Shown here: positions 39,960-50,200 of the stretch, piece by piece
How positions within the stretch are numbered: position 1 is the stretch's first letter
How the letters are laid out: every line of letters starts with the position of its first letter
DNA from: Rhodococcus sp. Leaf278
GTDB lineage: Bacteria > Actinomycetota > Actinomycetes > Mycobacteriales > Mycobacteriaceae
Assembly: GCF_001426085.1 (NCBI RefSeq)
Contig: NZ_LMRR01000034.1
Coordinates: 224,310 to 288,309, forward strand
Direction of reading: 5' to 3'
DNA length: 64,000 bases
Notes under the pieces: generated by a model
What the model saw: only the letters and a program-made list of their open reading frames with translations
What the model was told of the DNA's origin: nothing
Databases searched by the model: none
Made by a program: the position numbers and the translations under genes

Positions 39960-40534
39960 CGACCGCGCGCGAGGCCGAGTTCGTGTCGGTCGTTCGATCC
40001 AATCCTGCTGTGGCCGAGATACTTCGACGTGCTCCGCAACTCGGCCTTCCCGGGTGGTATCTGACGGCGGGTGGCCTGTTCCAGACTGTCTGGAACCATC
40101 TCGCCGATCGGGATCCGCAGGCGGGTATTCGTGACTACGACTTCTTCTACTTCGACGACTCCGATCTGTCCTACGAGGCCGAGAACGAGGTGATCGAGAC
40201 TGCGGCCTCGCTGTTCGCAGACCTCGGGGTGGACGTCGAAGTGCGCAACGAAGCACGCGTGCATCTCTGGTACGAGCAGCACTTCGGTAGTCGGATCGCA
40301 CCGTTCGAGAGCACCGAGGATGCGATCGACCATTTCGTGTCCACCACGTGCTGTTTCGGAGTCACGTCCGATGCAGACGGGGGAGATGCCGTGTATGCGC
40401 CGCACGGTTTCGAGGATCTGTTCGCCGGAATCGTGCGGCCCAATCCGCGCGTGCCGATGCAGCACGTGTACGAGGCCAAAGCCGCCCGCTGGACGACGGA
40501 ATGGCCGAACCTGACGGTTCTTCCCTGGCCATGA
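39956..40534 (+). CDS. Nucleotidyltransferase-like protein (PF06042/DUF925 type)
   Basis: A 192-residue protein. The signature is an N-terminal helix then YLTAGGLFQTVWNHL and IRDYDFFYFDDSDLSYEAEN, the Gly-rich loop and Asp pair of the DUF925 nucleotidyltransferase-fold family. The substrate is unknown. The GTG at 39956 overlaps the pepE stop (GTGA), so the two are cotranscribed. It converges on the biliverdin-reductase-like gene, with 21 bases between them. Confidence 0.82.
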   Translation: MTTAREAEFVSVVRSNPAVAEILRRAPQLGLPGWYLTAGGLFQTVWNHLADRDPQAGIRDYDFFYFDDSDLSYEAENEVIETAASLFADLGVDVEVRNEARVHLWYEQHFGSRIAPFESTEDAIDHFVSTTCCFGVTSDADGGDAVYAPHGFEDLFAGIVRPNPRVPMQHVYEAKAARWTTEWPNLTVLPWP

Positions 40535-40555
40535 AGGACGAGGCGGTTGCTCTCG

Positions 40556-40969
40556 TCAGCGATCGAGCAGTGAGCGACTACCCAGTACCCGTTGCACCTG
40601 AATCTCGATGACGACGCGGGTGGGGTTCTCCCTCGGTACGCGGTAGCGCTGGGCGTAGCGGTTCTCGGCGTCGACAACGGATTCGCGATCGCTGCGGACC
40701 GAAGCCGGCCCCTCCAGCGTCAGCCAGCGGGCACCGTCGATCTGAGTCACGACCGCGTACGCTCCACGACCGGCGTTGATCGCCTTCTGCGACACGTCGT
40801 TGGTGATGACTCGGGCAATCTGCGCGTCGCCGTCGTATGTGAAGCCGACCGCTACGACGTGGGGGGTGCCGTCCGGGCGCAATGTTGTCAGCGTGGCAAG
40901 GTGCCTCTCGGTGAGGAATTCGATTGCGTCATCGGTGAGTGAAGTCGCGTCAGCGGGTTGTGCGGCCAT
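40556..40969 (-). CDS. F420-dependent PPOX-fold oxidoreductase (Rv2074-like biliverdin reductase)
   Basis: A 137-residue split-barrel flavin/deazaflavin-site protein. It begins [19 protein letters not shown] and continues [19 protein letters not shown] ... [20 protein letters not shown] ... [10 protein letters not shown], close along its length to Rv2074 as I recall; Rv2074 reduces biliverdin with F420H2. The cofactor is inferred from that match. The ATG at 40969 is supported by TACAGT 6 bases upstream; a much longer frame upstream is antisense to the SDR gene. Confidence 0.88.
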   Translation of the reverse strand: MAAQPADATSLTDDAIEFLTERHLATLTTLRPDGTPHVVAVGFTYDGDAQIARVITNDVSQKAINAGRGAYAVVTQIDGARWLTLEGPASVRSDRESVVDAENRYAQRYRVPRENPTRVVIEIQVQRVLGSRSLLDR

Positions 40970-40975
40970 AACCCG

Positions 40976-40981
40976 ACTGTA
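40976..40981 (-). promoter_or_regulatory. -10 element of the Rv2074-like gene, predicted leaderless
   Basis: TACAGT on the minus strand, 6 bases before the ATG at 40969. Confidence 0.45.
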
Positions 40982-41033
40982 GTGATCTGCCCCGACTGCC
41001 ACGAGCGGGGTTCGATCGGCCAGACTGATCCGC

Positions 41034-41792
41034 GTGAGCAGACGAGCAGAACCCGCACCCGGAACGCTGTTGTTGCTGGGTGGACGAAGCGAGATCGGGC
41101 TCGAGGTCGCCACCCGATTGGCACCGGGGCGAACCGTCGTACTGGCCGCGAGACGCAGCAACGAGCTGGCAGCAGAACAAGACCGGGTGAAGCAAGCAGG
41201 CGCGGGCGCCGTGCACAGTGTCGAATTCGACGCGAACGCAATGGATACCCATGACGAACTTCTGCGCGAGGTGACCCGAGAACACGGTCCGATAGGCATA
41301 GTGATTCTCGCCTTCGGCATCCTCGGCGACCAGGCTCGCGCCGAGAACGACGCCCAGCATGCGCTCGACATCATCACCACCGACTTCCTGGCTCAGGTGT
41401 CCGTACTCACTCACGCCGCGACGCTTCTCCGAGCCCAGGGGAGCGGCGACATGATCGTGTTCTCGTCGGTCGCCGGTGTGCGAGTACGCCGCGCCAACTA
41501 CGTGTACGGGTCCGCCAAAGCCGGCCTCGACGGATTCGCCAGCGGACTGAGCGATTCGCTGCACGGCACCGGAGTGCACCTGTTGCTCGCCCGTCCCGGC
41601 TTCGTCATCGGGTCCATGACCGAGGGTATGGACCCGGCACCGATGTCGAGTACCCCCGGTCAGGTCGCCGACGTCGTCGTGTCCGCCCTGAACGAACGAC
41701 GCAGCAGTGTGTGGATCCCCGGCACCCTTCGCCCGGTCTTCTTCGTCATGCGCCTACTGCCGCAATGGCTCTGGCGCAGGATGCCGCGCTGA
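41034..41792 (+). CDS. Short-chain dehydrogenase/reductase
   Basis: A 252-residue SDR, equivalent in position to Rv2073c and similar in layout to DprE2-type reductases. The cofactor motif is modified ([14 protein letters not shown] instead of the usual TGxxxGxG), the catalytic Ser is in [10 protein letters not shown] and Tyr/Lys in YVYGSAKAG. The C-terminus is hydrophobic ([12 protein letters not shown]), suggesting membrane association. The substrate is unknown. The GTG at 41034 is used. The TGA overlaps the cobL ATG, hinting at cotranscription with the cobalamin genes. Confidence 0.87.
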   Translation: MSRRAEPAPGTLLLLGGRSEIGLEVATRLAPGRTVVLAARRSNELAAEQDRVKQAGAGAVHSVEFDANAMDTHDELLREVTREHGPIGIVILAFGILGDQARAENDAQHALDIITTDFLAQVSVLTHAATLLRAQGSGDMIVFSSVAGVRVRRANYVYGSAKAGLDGFASGLSDSLHGTGVHLLLARPGFVIGSMTEGMDPAPMSSTPGQVADVVVSALNERRSSVWIPGTLRPVFFVMRLLPQWLWRRMPR

Positions 41793-43021
41793 TGACGGTA
41801 CCGACGCCCCGACCGATAGTCGTCGTCGGAATCGGCGCGGACGGCTGGGACGGGCTGCCTGCGACCTCCCGCAGGGCCATCGAGAACGCCGATGTGGTGT
41901 TCGGTTCGGTTCGCCAGATCGCGAGTGTCCGGCCACACTGCACCGAAACAAGGACGTGGCCGAGCCCATTGCTTCCGAACCTGCGGTCGATGCTCGACGC
42001 CTACGAGACGTCACTCGTCTGCGTGTTGGCCAGCGGTGATCCTATGTTTCACGGCATCGGGGTGACGTTGACGCGCGAGTTCGGTGCCGAGCGACTACGC
42101 GTGCACCCGGCACCGTCCTCCGTGTCGTTGGCATGCGCGCGGCTGGGCTGGGCACTGCAGGACACCCCGACGGTGTCTCTGGTGAACACGCCGGTCGAGA
42201 CACTGTTGCCGGACCTGGCCGACGGTCGCCGGCTGATCGTGTTGAGTCGGGGGCCCAGTACACCGGGTGAAGTAGCGAGGTTGTTGTCTCGGAACGGGTT
42301 CGGCGGCAGCGTGATGGCGGTGCTCGAACAACTCGGCGGGCCGGCCGAACGCGTCGTCCGCGGTCGAGCTCGTGAGTCGAGCTTCGACGACGTCGACCCG
42401 CTCAACGTCGTTGCGCTGGAGTGCGTGAGAGATCCCGACGCCCCCCGCCACGCTCGCGTCCCCGGCCTGGCCGATTCCGCGTACACCGGCGACGGCCAGA
42501 TGACCAAGCATGAGGTTCGAGCACTGACCCTCAGCGCGTTGGCACCAGCGCCCGGAGAACTGTTGTGGGACATCGGAGGCGGATCGGGAACCATTGCCAT
42601 CGAATGGATGCGCACCGACAGATCCTGCCGCGCCGTGACGTTCGAAAGTTCGCAGGCGCGTCGTGAGCAGATCGAGGGCAACGCTCTGCACCTGGGAGTT
42701 CCGGGACTCGTCGTCCACGACGCGGCACCCGAGAGCTTCGGAGGCGTCTCGGCCGCGAATGCGGCACCCGACGCGGTGTTCATCGGTGGTGGACTGACCG
42801 GTGCCGACATGCTCGAGGAGTGCTGGAAGGCGGTGCGTACCGGTGGGCGTGTGGTCGCCAATTCGGTGACCGCAGAATCGGATTCGTTGTTGCTGACTGC
42901 GGCAGCGAAGTACGGCGGCGAGCTCCGCCGATTCCAGATCTATCGCGGTGAGCCGTTGGGCGCGTTCACGACGTGGAGACCACAATTGCCGGTTACACAA
43001 TGGAGTGCGATCAAGCGGTGA
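41792..43021 (+). CDS. cobL: Precorrin-6B C5,15-methyltransferase (decarboxylating)
   Basis: A 409-residue bifunctional enzyme of aerobic cobalamin synthesis. The N-terminal half is the CbiE-like tetrapyrrole methylase (IVVVGIGADGWDGLP; CVLASGDPMFHGIGVTL), and the C-terminal half the CbiT-like methyltransferase/decarboxylase with SAM motif LLWDIGGGSGTIAIEW. It methylates C5 and C15 and removes the acetate carboxyl to give precorrin-8x. The ATG at 41792 overlaps the SDR stop; the cobL stop overlaps the cobK start. In M. tuberculosis cobM lies between cobL and cobK; it is absent here. Confidence 0.95.
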   Translation: MTVPTPRPIVVVGIGADGWDGLPATSRRAIENADVVFGSVRQIASVRPHCTETRTWPSPLLPNLRSMLDAYETSLVCVLASGDPMFHGIGVTLTREFGAERLRVHPAPSSVSLACARLGWALQDTPTVSLVNTPVETLLPDLADGRRLIVLSRGPSTPGEVARLLSRNGFGGSVMAVLEQLGGPAERVVRGRARESSFDDVDPLNVVALECVRDPDAPRHARVPGLADSAYTGDGQMTKHEVRALTLSALAPAPGELLWDIGGGSGTIAIEWMRTDRSCRAVTFESSQARREQIEGNALHLGVPGLVVHDAAPESFGGVSAANAAPDAVFIGGGLTGADMLEECWKAVRTGGRVVANSVTAESDSLLLTAAAKYGGELRRFQIYRGEPLGAFTTWRPQLPVTQWSAIKR

Positions 43022-43764
43022 AGGTCCTCATTCTCGGCGGAACCACAGAGGCGCGGGCACTCGCGGCAGCGCTGGATCGGGTACGAGGAATCGAGACCGT
43101 CACCTCACTCGCGGGGCGGGTCGCGCGGCCGATACTGCCCGTCGGGCAGACGCGAATCGGCGGATTCGGCGGGCCCGATGCCCTGGCGGAGTGGCTGCGA
43201 GACAACGCGGTCGACGTCGTGGTGGACGCGACGCACCCGTTCGCATCCACCATCGGAACGCATGCCGAGCATGCCACCGCTGCAACGGGAGCCGCACTCC
43301 TCGTACTGACGCGGCCACCGTGGAACGAGGTCGAGGGCGATCGGTGGACCTACGTTCCCTCGTTGCCCGACGCGGCGGCGGCGATCACCCCCGGCAGCCG
43401 GGTGTTCCTCACGACAGGCAGGCAGGGCGTCCACCATTTTGCGAGTGTCGATCACTCGTGGTTTCTGGTCAGATCGATCGATCCTCCGACCGGACCGGTG
43501 CCATCGCGCATGCGCCTCCTGCTCGACCGCGGCCCTTTCGACCTCGATCACGAGTCGAAGGTGCTCGCAGACAACCGAATCGACCTGTTGATCACCAAGA
43601 ACAGCGGCGGCGACATGATGCGGGCCAAACTCGATGCGGCGAGGGCAGCATCGATCCCGGTCCTCATGGTCGCCCGTCCCGCGGCACCGAACTCGGCACC
43701 GATCGTGTACGAGGTGGAGACCGCCGTGGACTGGTTGACGAGCCGGTTACGCGGTGCCCTCTGA
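43018..43764 (+). CDS. cobK: Precorrin-6A reductase
   Basis: A 248-residue NADPH-dependent reductase of precorrin-6A to precorrin-6B. It opens VKVLILGGTTEARALAAAL, with the conserved DATHPFAST and LITKNSGGD segments of CobK/CbiJ. The GTG at 43018 overlaps the cobL stop (GTGA). An ATG at 43000 would add six residues. The 3' end overlaps the 3' end of convergent cobIJ by 18 bases. Confidence 0.95.
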   Translation: MKVLILGGTTEARALAAALDRVRGIETVTSLAGRVARPILPVGQTRIGGFGGPDALAEWLRDNAVDVVVDATHPFASTIGTHAEHATAATGAALLVLTRPPWNEVEGDRWTYVPSLPDAAAAITPGSRVFLTTGRQGVHHFASVDHSWFLVRSIDPPTGPVPSRMRLLLDRGPFDLDHESKVLADNRIDLLITKNSGGDMMRAKLDAARAASIPVLMVARPAAPNSAPIVYEVETAVDWLTSRLRGAL

Positions 43765-45255
43765 CGACTCGAGCCGAGACGGGTACCGCCGGGAGGTGAA
43801 GACTTTCGGACCGCTGCCGGTCTCCACCACCGTCGTCATCGACGATCCGACAATGAGAAGGCACCTCATGTCGATCGACTCGGGGTCGAGGTCGCCGAGC
43901 GTCACGGTACGAACGGATTCGTGCTCACTGCCTACCGCACGCCCGATCGTCACCGGGGTCTGTGGTGAACGATGCTCGAGCAGAAGATCTTTCATGGCTG
44001 CAACTTGCCAGGTTCGCGACTTCGACGCCGGGTTGTAGATCGCGATCGCCATATCGGCTTCGGCCACTGCCGAGAGCCGTCGGGCCACCACGTCCCAGGG
44101 CTTGAGGCGATCGGAGAGGGAGATGACGGCGTAATCGTGCCCGAGTGGCGCGCCGACGCGGCTGGCAACAGCATTGGCTGCCGTCATTCCCGGCACCACC
44201 CGTACCGGTACCGAACTCCATTGCTGTTCGGCTGCAACCTCGATGACCGCTGTCGCCATCGCAAAGACCCCCGGATCACCCGAGGACACCACAGCGACAC
44301 GGCGACCCTGCTTGGCGAGGTCGAGGGCGAACGCCGCACGTTCGGATTCGACCTTGTTGTCGCTCGCGTGCCGTACCTGACCCGGCCTCGGCGGTACCCG
44401 ATCGATGTAGGTGATGTAGCCGACGAGATCGGTGGCCGCGGTCAGTTCGGCTCGGACCTCGTCCGTCGTCCATGCATCGTCGCCTGGACCGAGGCCGACG
44501 ACGACCACTTCACCCGTGCTGGTGGGCGTCTCGGCTCGGTTGGAGGGGCTCGGCACCACGATCATCGAGAAGTACGGGACGTCGTCCGCGGCGGCGGCAT
44601 CGAGAACGCGTTGCTCGGGTGTACTGGCCCGCTCGACGTATTGTGCCTCGTCGAGCCGGCCCGATCGTTCCAGTGCCTCCAGCACCGTCGGATAGGTCCG
44701 GCCGAGCTTCATGATGACCGCGGCGTCGGTGCCCCGAAGTCGTCGGGTCAGCTCGTCCACGGGCAAGGTGCCGGGCAGGACCGTCAAAACCTCGTCCCGT
44801 TCCACCAGCGGTGTCGCCAATGCGGCCGAAGCGGCACTGACCGAGGTCACGCCGGGGACCACCTCCACTTCGAAGCGGTGCGACAGTCGTTTGTGCATGT
44901 GCATGTACGAGCTGTAGAACAGCGGATCACCCTCGGCCAGAAGCGCAACCGACCGACCGGCGTCGAGATGTGCGGCGAGTCGAGCGGCAGCGGACTCGTA
45001 GAACTCGTCGATCGCCCCCTGATACCCACCGGGATGAGCAGTCGCCTCGGTGGTCACCGGGTACACCAGGTGCTCCTCGAGTTGACCGTCACGCATGTAC
45101 CCGGCCGCGAGGGCACGCGAGATGCTGCGGCCGTGCCGAGCACTGTGGAATGCAACCACATCGGCCTCGGCGATCACCCGGGCAGCTTTGACGGTCAACA
45201 GCTCCGGGTCACCCGGGCCGACGCCGACTCCCCACAACTTTCCGGAGGTGCTCAT
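43747..45255 (-). CDS. cobIJ: Fused precorrin-2 C20- / precorrin-3B C17-methyltransferase
   Basis: A 502-residue fusion of two tetrapyrrole methylases. The CobI half (1-245) begins [18 protein letters not shown] and carries [16 protein letters not shown]. The CobJ half (about 250-490) begins [18 protein letters not shown] and carries [15 protein letters not shown] and the ring-contraction segment [11 protein letters not shown]. It performs the C20 methylation of precorrin-2 and the C17 methylation/ring contraction of precorrin-3B. The same fusion is known in mycobacteria. The ATG overlaps the cobH stop. Confidence 0.95.
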   Translation of the reverse strand: MSTSGKLWGVGVGPGDPELLTVKAARVIAEADVVAFHSARHGRSISRALAAGYMRDGQLEEHLVYPVTTEATAHPGGYQGAIDEFYESAAARLAAHLDAGRSVALLAEGDPLFYSSYMHMHKRLSHRFEVEVVPGVTSVSAASAALATPLVERDEVLTVLPGTLPVDELTRRLRGTDAAVIMKLGRTYPTVLEALERSGRLDEAQYVERASTPEQRVLDAAAADDVPYFSMIVVPSPSNRAETPTSTGEVVVVGLGPGDDAWTTDEVRAELTAATDLVGYITYIDRVPPRPGQVRHASDNKVESERAAFALDLAKQGRRVAVVSSGDPGVFAMATAVIEVAAEQQWSSVPVRVVPGMTAANAVASRVGAPLGHDYAVISLSDRLKPWDVVARRLSAVAEADMAIAIYNPASKSRTWQVAAMKDLLLEHRSPQTPVTIGRAVGSEHESVRTVTLGDLDPESIDMRCLLIVGSSMTTVVETGSGPKVFTSRRYPSRLESSEGTA

Positions 45256-45878
45256 TCCTGTTCGCTCGCAATGGCATTGACCGCAGCGACGGTGATGGGA
45301 CTGCCACCTCGTCTGCCCCTGACGACCAGATACTCCACGCCGAGGTCGGCGGCGATCAGATCTTCCTTCGACTCCGCTGCGCCGATGAATCCGACCGGGC
45401 CACCGACGATGGCTGCAGGTTTCGGGGCTCCGGCCGCGAGCATCTCCATCAGGTGGAACAGTGCAGTCGGCGCGTTTCCGATGGCGACGACGGCACCGCC
45501 GAGCTTCTCACCCCACAACTCCAGCGCGGCAGCAGTTCTCGTGGTGCCCATACTCCGAGCCAAATCCGGTACCCGAGGATCGGACAGGGTGCACAGCACC
45601 TCGTTGTCGGCCGGAAGACGGCGACGAGTGATCCCGGCGGCGACCATGTTGGCGTCGCACAGCACGGGTGCCCCTGCGCGCAGAGCGGTTCGGGCGGACC
45701 CCACCACGTCGGGCGTGAATCCGATGGTCTCGGTCAGGTCGATCTCACCGACTGCGTGGATCATGCGCACGACGACCTGGGCGACATCCGGCGCGAATCG
45801 AGACAGATCTGCTTCGGCTCGAATGGTTGCGAAAGACTGGCGGTAGATCTCCGCGCCGTCGCGGATGTAGTCGTGCAT
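45252..45878 (-). CDS. cobH: Precorrin-8X methylmutase
   Basis: A 208-residue enzyme moving the C11 methyl to C12 to form hydrogenobyrinate. It begins [20 protein letters not shown], containing the catalytic His region ([10 protein letters not shown]), and includes [14 protein letters not shown] and [17 protein letters not shown]. The ATG at 45878 is chosen over GTG 45887 because TATCGT (45886-45891, minus) sits 7 bases upstream and the homologue starts at the same residue. It is translationally coupled to cobIJ. Confidence 0.95.
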   Translation of the reverse strand: MHDYIRDGAEIYRQSFATIRAEADLSRFAPDVAQVVVRMIHAVGEIDLTETIGFTPDVVGSARTALRAGAPVLCDANMVAAGITRRRLPADNEVLCTLSDPRVPDLARSMGTTRTAAALELWGEKLGGAVVAIGNAPTALFHLMEMLAAGAPKPAAIVGGPVGFIGAAESKEDLIAADLGVEYLVVRGRRGGSPITVAAVNAIASEQE

Positions 45879-45885
45879 GCGTGTC

Positions 45886-45891
45886 ACGATA
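45886..45891 (-). promoter_or_regulatory. -10 element of cobH-cobIJ, predicted leaderless
   Basis: TATCGT on the minus strand, 7 bases before the cobH ATG and inside the 54-base gap after cobG. It would give cobH-cobIJ a promoter of their own. Confidence 0.4.
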
Positions 45892-45932
45892 GGGGAGAGG
45901 GACCCCTCGGCCGGAAGCCGGTCTCCGGGCGC

Positions 45933-47063
45933 TCAGGACACCTGGTAGCCGATTCCCGTCGCGATCACGTCGGTGACCTCACCTTTCGGACGCCCACAGC
46001 GACGCTCACACCCGGACCAGTGTTGCCGCTCGTCACGCGGAGTCATCCGGGCGTCGACCGCTGCCTTCAGATCGGATCGGACGTCGGCCAACGACTTCGC
46101 GCAGCCCGGCGATCCGGTACACGCGCTCACCCGAACCCACGGTGATTCCGCGTCGAAGATCAGGCCCATCGGTGCCAGCACCCGGACCACCTGTTCGGCG
46201 GGCACCTCGTCCAGATCGCACACGATCAACGATCTCCACGGAGTCATGATCACCGGTCGGTCGATGGCGGCGAGAAACTCGGCCAACCGTGCACCGAGAA
46301 CACCGTTGGCAAGTCCCGCGGCCAGTGCCACCGACCCGTCGTCCTGGTCCAGCCAGCCGATCGGTGGCACCTCGACAGGTGCGGGCAAGGGAACCGCAGT
46401 CCCCGCGGTGAGTGCGAGCCGCTCGACGATTCTGGCCACCCCGTCGTCGAGTTCGGCCAACCGCCATTCGGAATCGCGAAGTTCGACGAACGCAGCGGCG
46501 CAGTTCAGCAACGTCGGCACCACGCTGTCCCGTGCGACTCGAACGCCACTGTCTCGGCCTGCGAGCAGCAACGCGTACGACCCGTCGGACTGGGCGTACA
46601 CACCGAAATCCGGCTCCAGTCCGCACATGTCGCCGCGTCCGTCGTCGAGAGCGAACAGCGTTCGTCCGGGCAGTTCGGCCAGGTCGGGGCGCGCGCACAA
46701 TTCTTCGTCCAGCTCGCCGACGAGCGCACGCACATCGGTGAGACCGCCGACCCGCCCCGAGAGCGGTGAGGCGAGGATGTTGCGCACCCGCTCGTGCGTT
46801 GCGGACGGCAGCAATCCGGCGTCGGCCAATCTGCTCGCCAGGGCGACCGGGTCGGACACCGCCCGCAGCTGCACGTTTCCCCGAGAAGTCAGCTCCACCG
46901 TTCCGTCGCCGAGTTCCTCGGCGGCCCGTGCCAGGACCTGCATCTGTGCCGGCAGCACGACGCCACCCGGCAGCCTGATCCGCGCGAGCGGACCGTCCGC
47001 TGCGAGGTGCGTCGTCAGCGCTCCTGGGCAGCCGTCGGGCACCGATCTGTCAGGCGAACTCAT
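45933..47063 (-). CDS. cobG: Precorrin-3B synthase
   Basis: A 376-residue monooxygenase of the nitrite/sulfite-reductase-like family that makes precorrin-3B, the oxygen-dependent step that marks the aerobic pathway. Two ferredoxin-like halves are visible (IRLPGGVVLPAQMQVLA; VELTSRGNVQLRAV), and Fe-S cysteines occur as CTGSPGCAKS and CERRCGRPKG. The ATG at 47063 is chosen from TAGCCT 7 bases upstream; a GTG at 47069 is possible. It diverges from the cobN leader. Confidence 0.93.
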   Translation of the reverse strand: MSSPDRSVPDGCPGALTTHLAADGPLARIRLPGGVVLPAQMQVLARAAEELGDGTVELTSRGNVQLRAVSDPVALASRLADAGLLPSATHERVRNILASPLSGRVGGLTDVRALVGELDEELCARPDLAELPGRTLFALDDGRGDMCGLEPDFGVYAQSDGSYALLLAGRDSGVRVARDSVVPTLLNCAAAFVELRDSEWRLAELDDGVARIVERLALTAGTAVPLPAPVEVPPIGWLDQDDGSVALAAGLANGVLGARLAEFLAAIDRPVIMTPWRSLIVCDLDEVPAEQVVRVLAPMGLIFDAESPWVRVSACTGSPGCAKSLADVRSDLKAAVDARMTPRDERQHWSGCERRCGRPKGEVTDVIATGIGYQVS

Positions 47064-47070
47064 GTTCACC

Positions 47071-47076
47071 AGGCTA
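47071..47076 (-). promoter_or_regulatory. -10 element of cobG, predicted leaderless
   Basis: TAGCCT on the minus strand, 7 bases before the cobG ATG. The plus-strand cobN candidate -10 (TAGCAT, 47115-47120) is 38 bases away. Confidence 0.45.
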
Positions 47077-47125
47077 CAAGTGCGACGAATGGACCGATGT
47101 GGCGCTCACACCGGTAGCATTCTGT

Positions 47126-47235
47126 GTCACGGCTCAGGCCGGGAGGAAACCGGCGAGAATCCGGTACGGTCGCGCCACTGTGACGGCCCCTGCACTTCGG
47201 GTGCACGGGCCCGGAGTCAGACCCTCTCGCCGACG
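47126..47235 (+). promoter_or_regulatory. Cobalamin (AdoCbl) riboswitch of cobN
   Basis: The leader has the class-I B12 elements in order: an early GGxxGGxAxxCCGG-like stem (GCCGGGAGGAAACCGGCGAGAATCCGG region, 47138-47163), the B12-box core GCCACTGTGA (47174-47183), a GC-rich hairpin (TGCACTTCGGGTGCA), then GGAGTCAGACCCTC (47212-47225). The downstream stretch to the GAGGAGGG ribosome-binding site (47279-47286) is the expression platform, most likely sequestering translation initiation. Boundaries are approximate. Confidence 0.9.
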
Positions 47236-47295
47236 AACCGAAGAGAAGATTCACCTAGGTCAGGGGCGCGAAAACCCCCGAGGAGGGCGTCACCC

Positions 47296-50200
47296 GTGTT
47301 CTTGTTGCTGTCCACGTCCGACACAGATCTGCTCAGTGCCCGTGCCAGTGGGGCCGATTTCACCTGGGGCAACCCCTCTCGGCTACTGGCGCAGGACATC
47401 CCGTCGATGGCCAAGTCGGCCGAGCTGATCATCGTGCGCATTCTCGGATCGCGCCGGTCGTGGGAGGCGGGCCTCGACGCCGTACTCGCTACCGGGCTTC
47501 CCGTGGTCGTTCTCGGCGGTGAGCAGGCACCGGACGCTGACCTGATGGAGATCTCGACGGTGCCCGCCAATGTCGCGGCGCAAGCACACAACTATCTGGC
47601 CGAGGGCGGGTCGGACAACCTGCGCGAGCTGTACAACTTTCTCTCCGACACCGTGTTGCTGACCGGGCACGGCTTCGATGCTCCTCGGCACCTGCCGACC
47701 TGGGGACATCTCGAACGGAACTCGACTCCGCGCTCGGACGGCCCGACGGTGGCGATCCTCTACTACCGCGCTCAGCATCTGGCCGGAAACACCACGTACA
47801 TCGATGCCCTTGCCACCGCGGTCGAGAACAAAGGTGCCACGGCCCTTCCGATCTACTGTGCGTCGCTGCGCACTGCGGAGTCCGACCTGCTCGAGACGCT
47901 GAAGTCGGCGGATGCCCTGATCGTGACGGTGCTGGCAGCGGGCGGAACCAAACCTGCCGGGGCGTCTGCGGGTGGCGACGACGAGGCCTGGAACGTCGCC
48001 GAACTCGCGGCTCTCGACGTTCCGATCCTGCAGGGTCTGTGCCTGACGAGTTCACGCGCGACGTGGTCGGAGAACGACGACGGACTGTCGCCACTGGACG
48101 TGGCGACACAGGTTGCCGTCCCGGAGTTCGACGGCCGGCTCATCACGGTTCCGTTCTCGTTCAAGGAGATCGACGACGACGGCCTGACCACGTACGTCCC
48201 GGACCACGAACGAGCCGCGCGCGTCGCCGGCATCGCCGTTCGCCATGCGCGGCTACGACACATCCCGGCCGCCGACCGCCGCATCGCTCTGATGTTCTCG
48301 GCCTATCCCACCAAACATGCGCGGATCGGTAATGCCGTCGGCCTCGACACCCCGGCCAGCGCGATCGCGTTGATGTCGGACATGCGGACTGCCGGTTACG
48401 ATCTCGGCCCGCTCGACGGCCCGGATTCGGTGCCCGGTCTGGCTGCTCGCGACGGTGACGCTCTCATTCACGCCCTGATTGCCCGCGGTGGCCAGGATCC
48501 CAACTGGCTGACCGACGCTCAACTCGAGGGCAACCCCATTCGAATCTCGGCGGCGCGGTACCGAACCTGGTTCGAGCAGCTTCCCGACGACCTTCGCGAG
48601 GGAGTGATCGAACATTGGGGACCGGCACCGGGTGATCTCTACGTCGATCGTTCCGCCGATCCCGACGGTGAGATCGTCATCGCAGCAATGCAATTCGGCA
48701 ATGTGGTCATCATGGTGCAGCCGCCGCGCGGATTCGGTGAAAAGCCCGTTGCGATCTACCACGACCCGGATCTGCCGCCGAGCCATCATTATTTGGCGGC
48801 CTACCGGTGGATCTCAGCAGCCCGCGAGGGCGGCGGCTTCGGTGCCGATGCGATGGTCCATCTGGGTAAGCACGGAAACCTGGAATGGCTCCCCGGCAAG
48901 ACCCTCGGCATGTCCGCCTCCTGCGGCACCGACGCTGCACTGGGCGACTTGCCGCTGATCTATCCCTTCCTGGTCAACGATCCGGGGGAGGGCACACAGG
49001 CCAAGCGGCGAGCCCACGCCACCCTCGTCGACCACCTCATACCCCCGATGGCGCGAGCGGAAAGCTACGGAGACATCTCGAGGCTCGAACAGCTGTTGGA
49101 CGAGCACGCGAACATTTCGGCTCTCGATCCGGCCAAGCTGCCGGCCATTCGCCAGCAGATCTGGACGCTCATGACCGCGGCTCAGATGCACAAGGATCTG
49201 GGGCTCGAGGAACGCCCCGACGAGGAAGTGTTCGACGACATGCTGCTCAATGTCGACGGATGGCTGTGCGAGATCAAGGACGTGCAGATCCGCGACGGAC
49301 TGCACATCCTGGGTCAGGAGCCCGTTGGCGACGCCGAGGTCGAGCTGGTTCTGGCGATGCTGCGCGCCCGGCAGATGTGGGGCGGTGAGCAGACGGTCCC
49401 CGGACTTCGCGAAGCCCTCGGGCTCAGCGAGGACGGCGACGAGGACCGCACGCGCGTCGACACGATCGAGGCCGTGGCGCACGGGCTGGTCGCGGCCATG
49501 CAGGCAACGCAGTGGAATCCGGACGAGGCCGAGCGGGTGGCCGGCGAGCACGGCGACGTGGTCGCAGAGATTCTGAAATTTGCTGCGGCAGAGGTGGTAC
49601 CGCGTCTTCGCGGAACCTCGCGCGAGATCGAGCAGCTACTGCATGCTCTCGACGGCGGTTTCATCGCGGCCGGACCGAGCGGATCCCCACTGCGCGGACT
49701 GATCAACGTGCTGCCCACCGGGCGCAACTTCTACTCCGTGGATCCGAAGGCCGTCCCTTCGAAACTGGCCTGGGAGACCGGACAGGCGATGGCGGAGTCG
49801 TTGCTGGCTCGCTATCGGCAGGACCACGGCGAGTGGCCGAAGTCGGTGGGGCTGTCGGTGTGGGGCACGTCCGCCATGCGCACGTCCGGTGACGACATCG
49901 CCGAGGTCTTCGCGCTGCTGGGCGTGTCCCCGGTGTGGGACGAGGCGTCCCGCCGGGTCACTCGACTCGAAGTGATCGATCTCGTCGAGCTCGGCCGTCC
50001 ACGGATCGACGTGACGGTCCGAATCAGCGGTTTCTTCCGCGACGCGTTCCCCCACGTGCTCGCCCTGCTCGACGACGCGGTTCGGATGGTTGCCGCCTTG
50101 GACGAGGAGCCCGAGCAGAACTACGTCCGCGCACACGCGCAGGCCGACCTCGCTGAACACGGTGACGAAAGACGTTCCACAACCAGGATATTCGGTTCCA

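Noticed and set aside
45973..47295. A 441-codon in-frame N-terminal extension of cobN
   Set aside because: It crosses the cobalamin riboswitch and is antisense to cobG; the GTG at 47296 with a good ribosome-binding site fits the family N-terminus.
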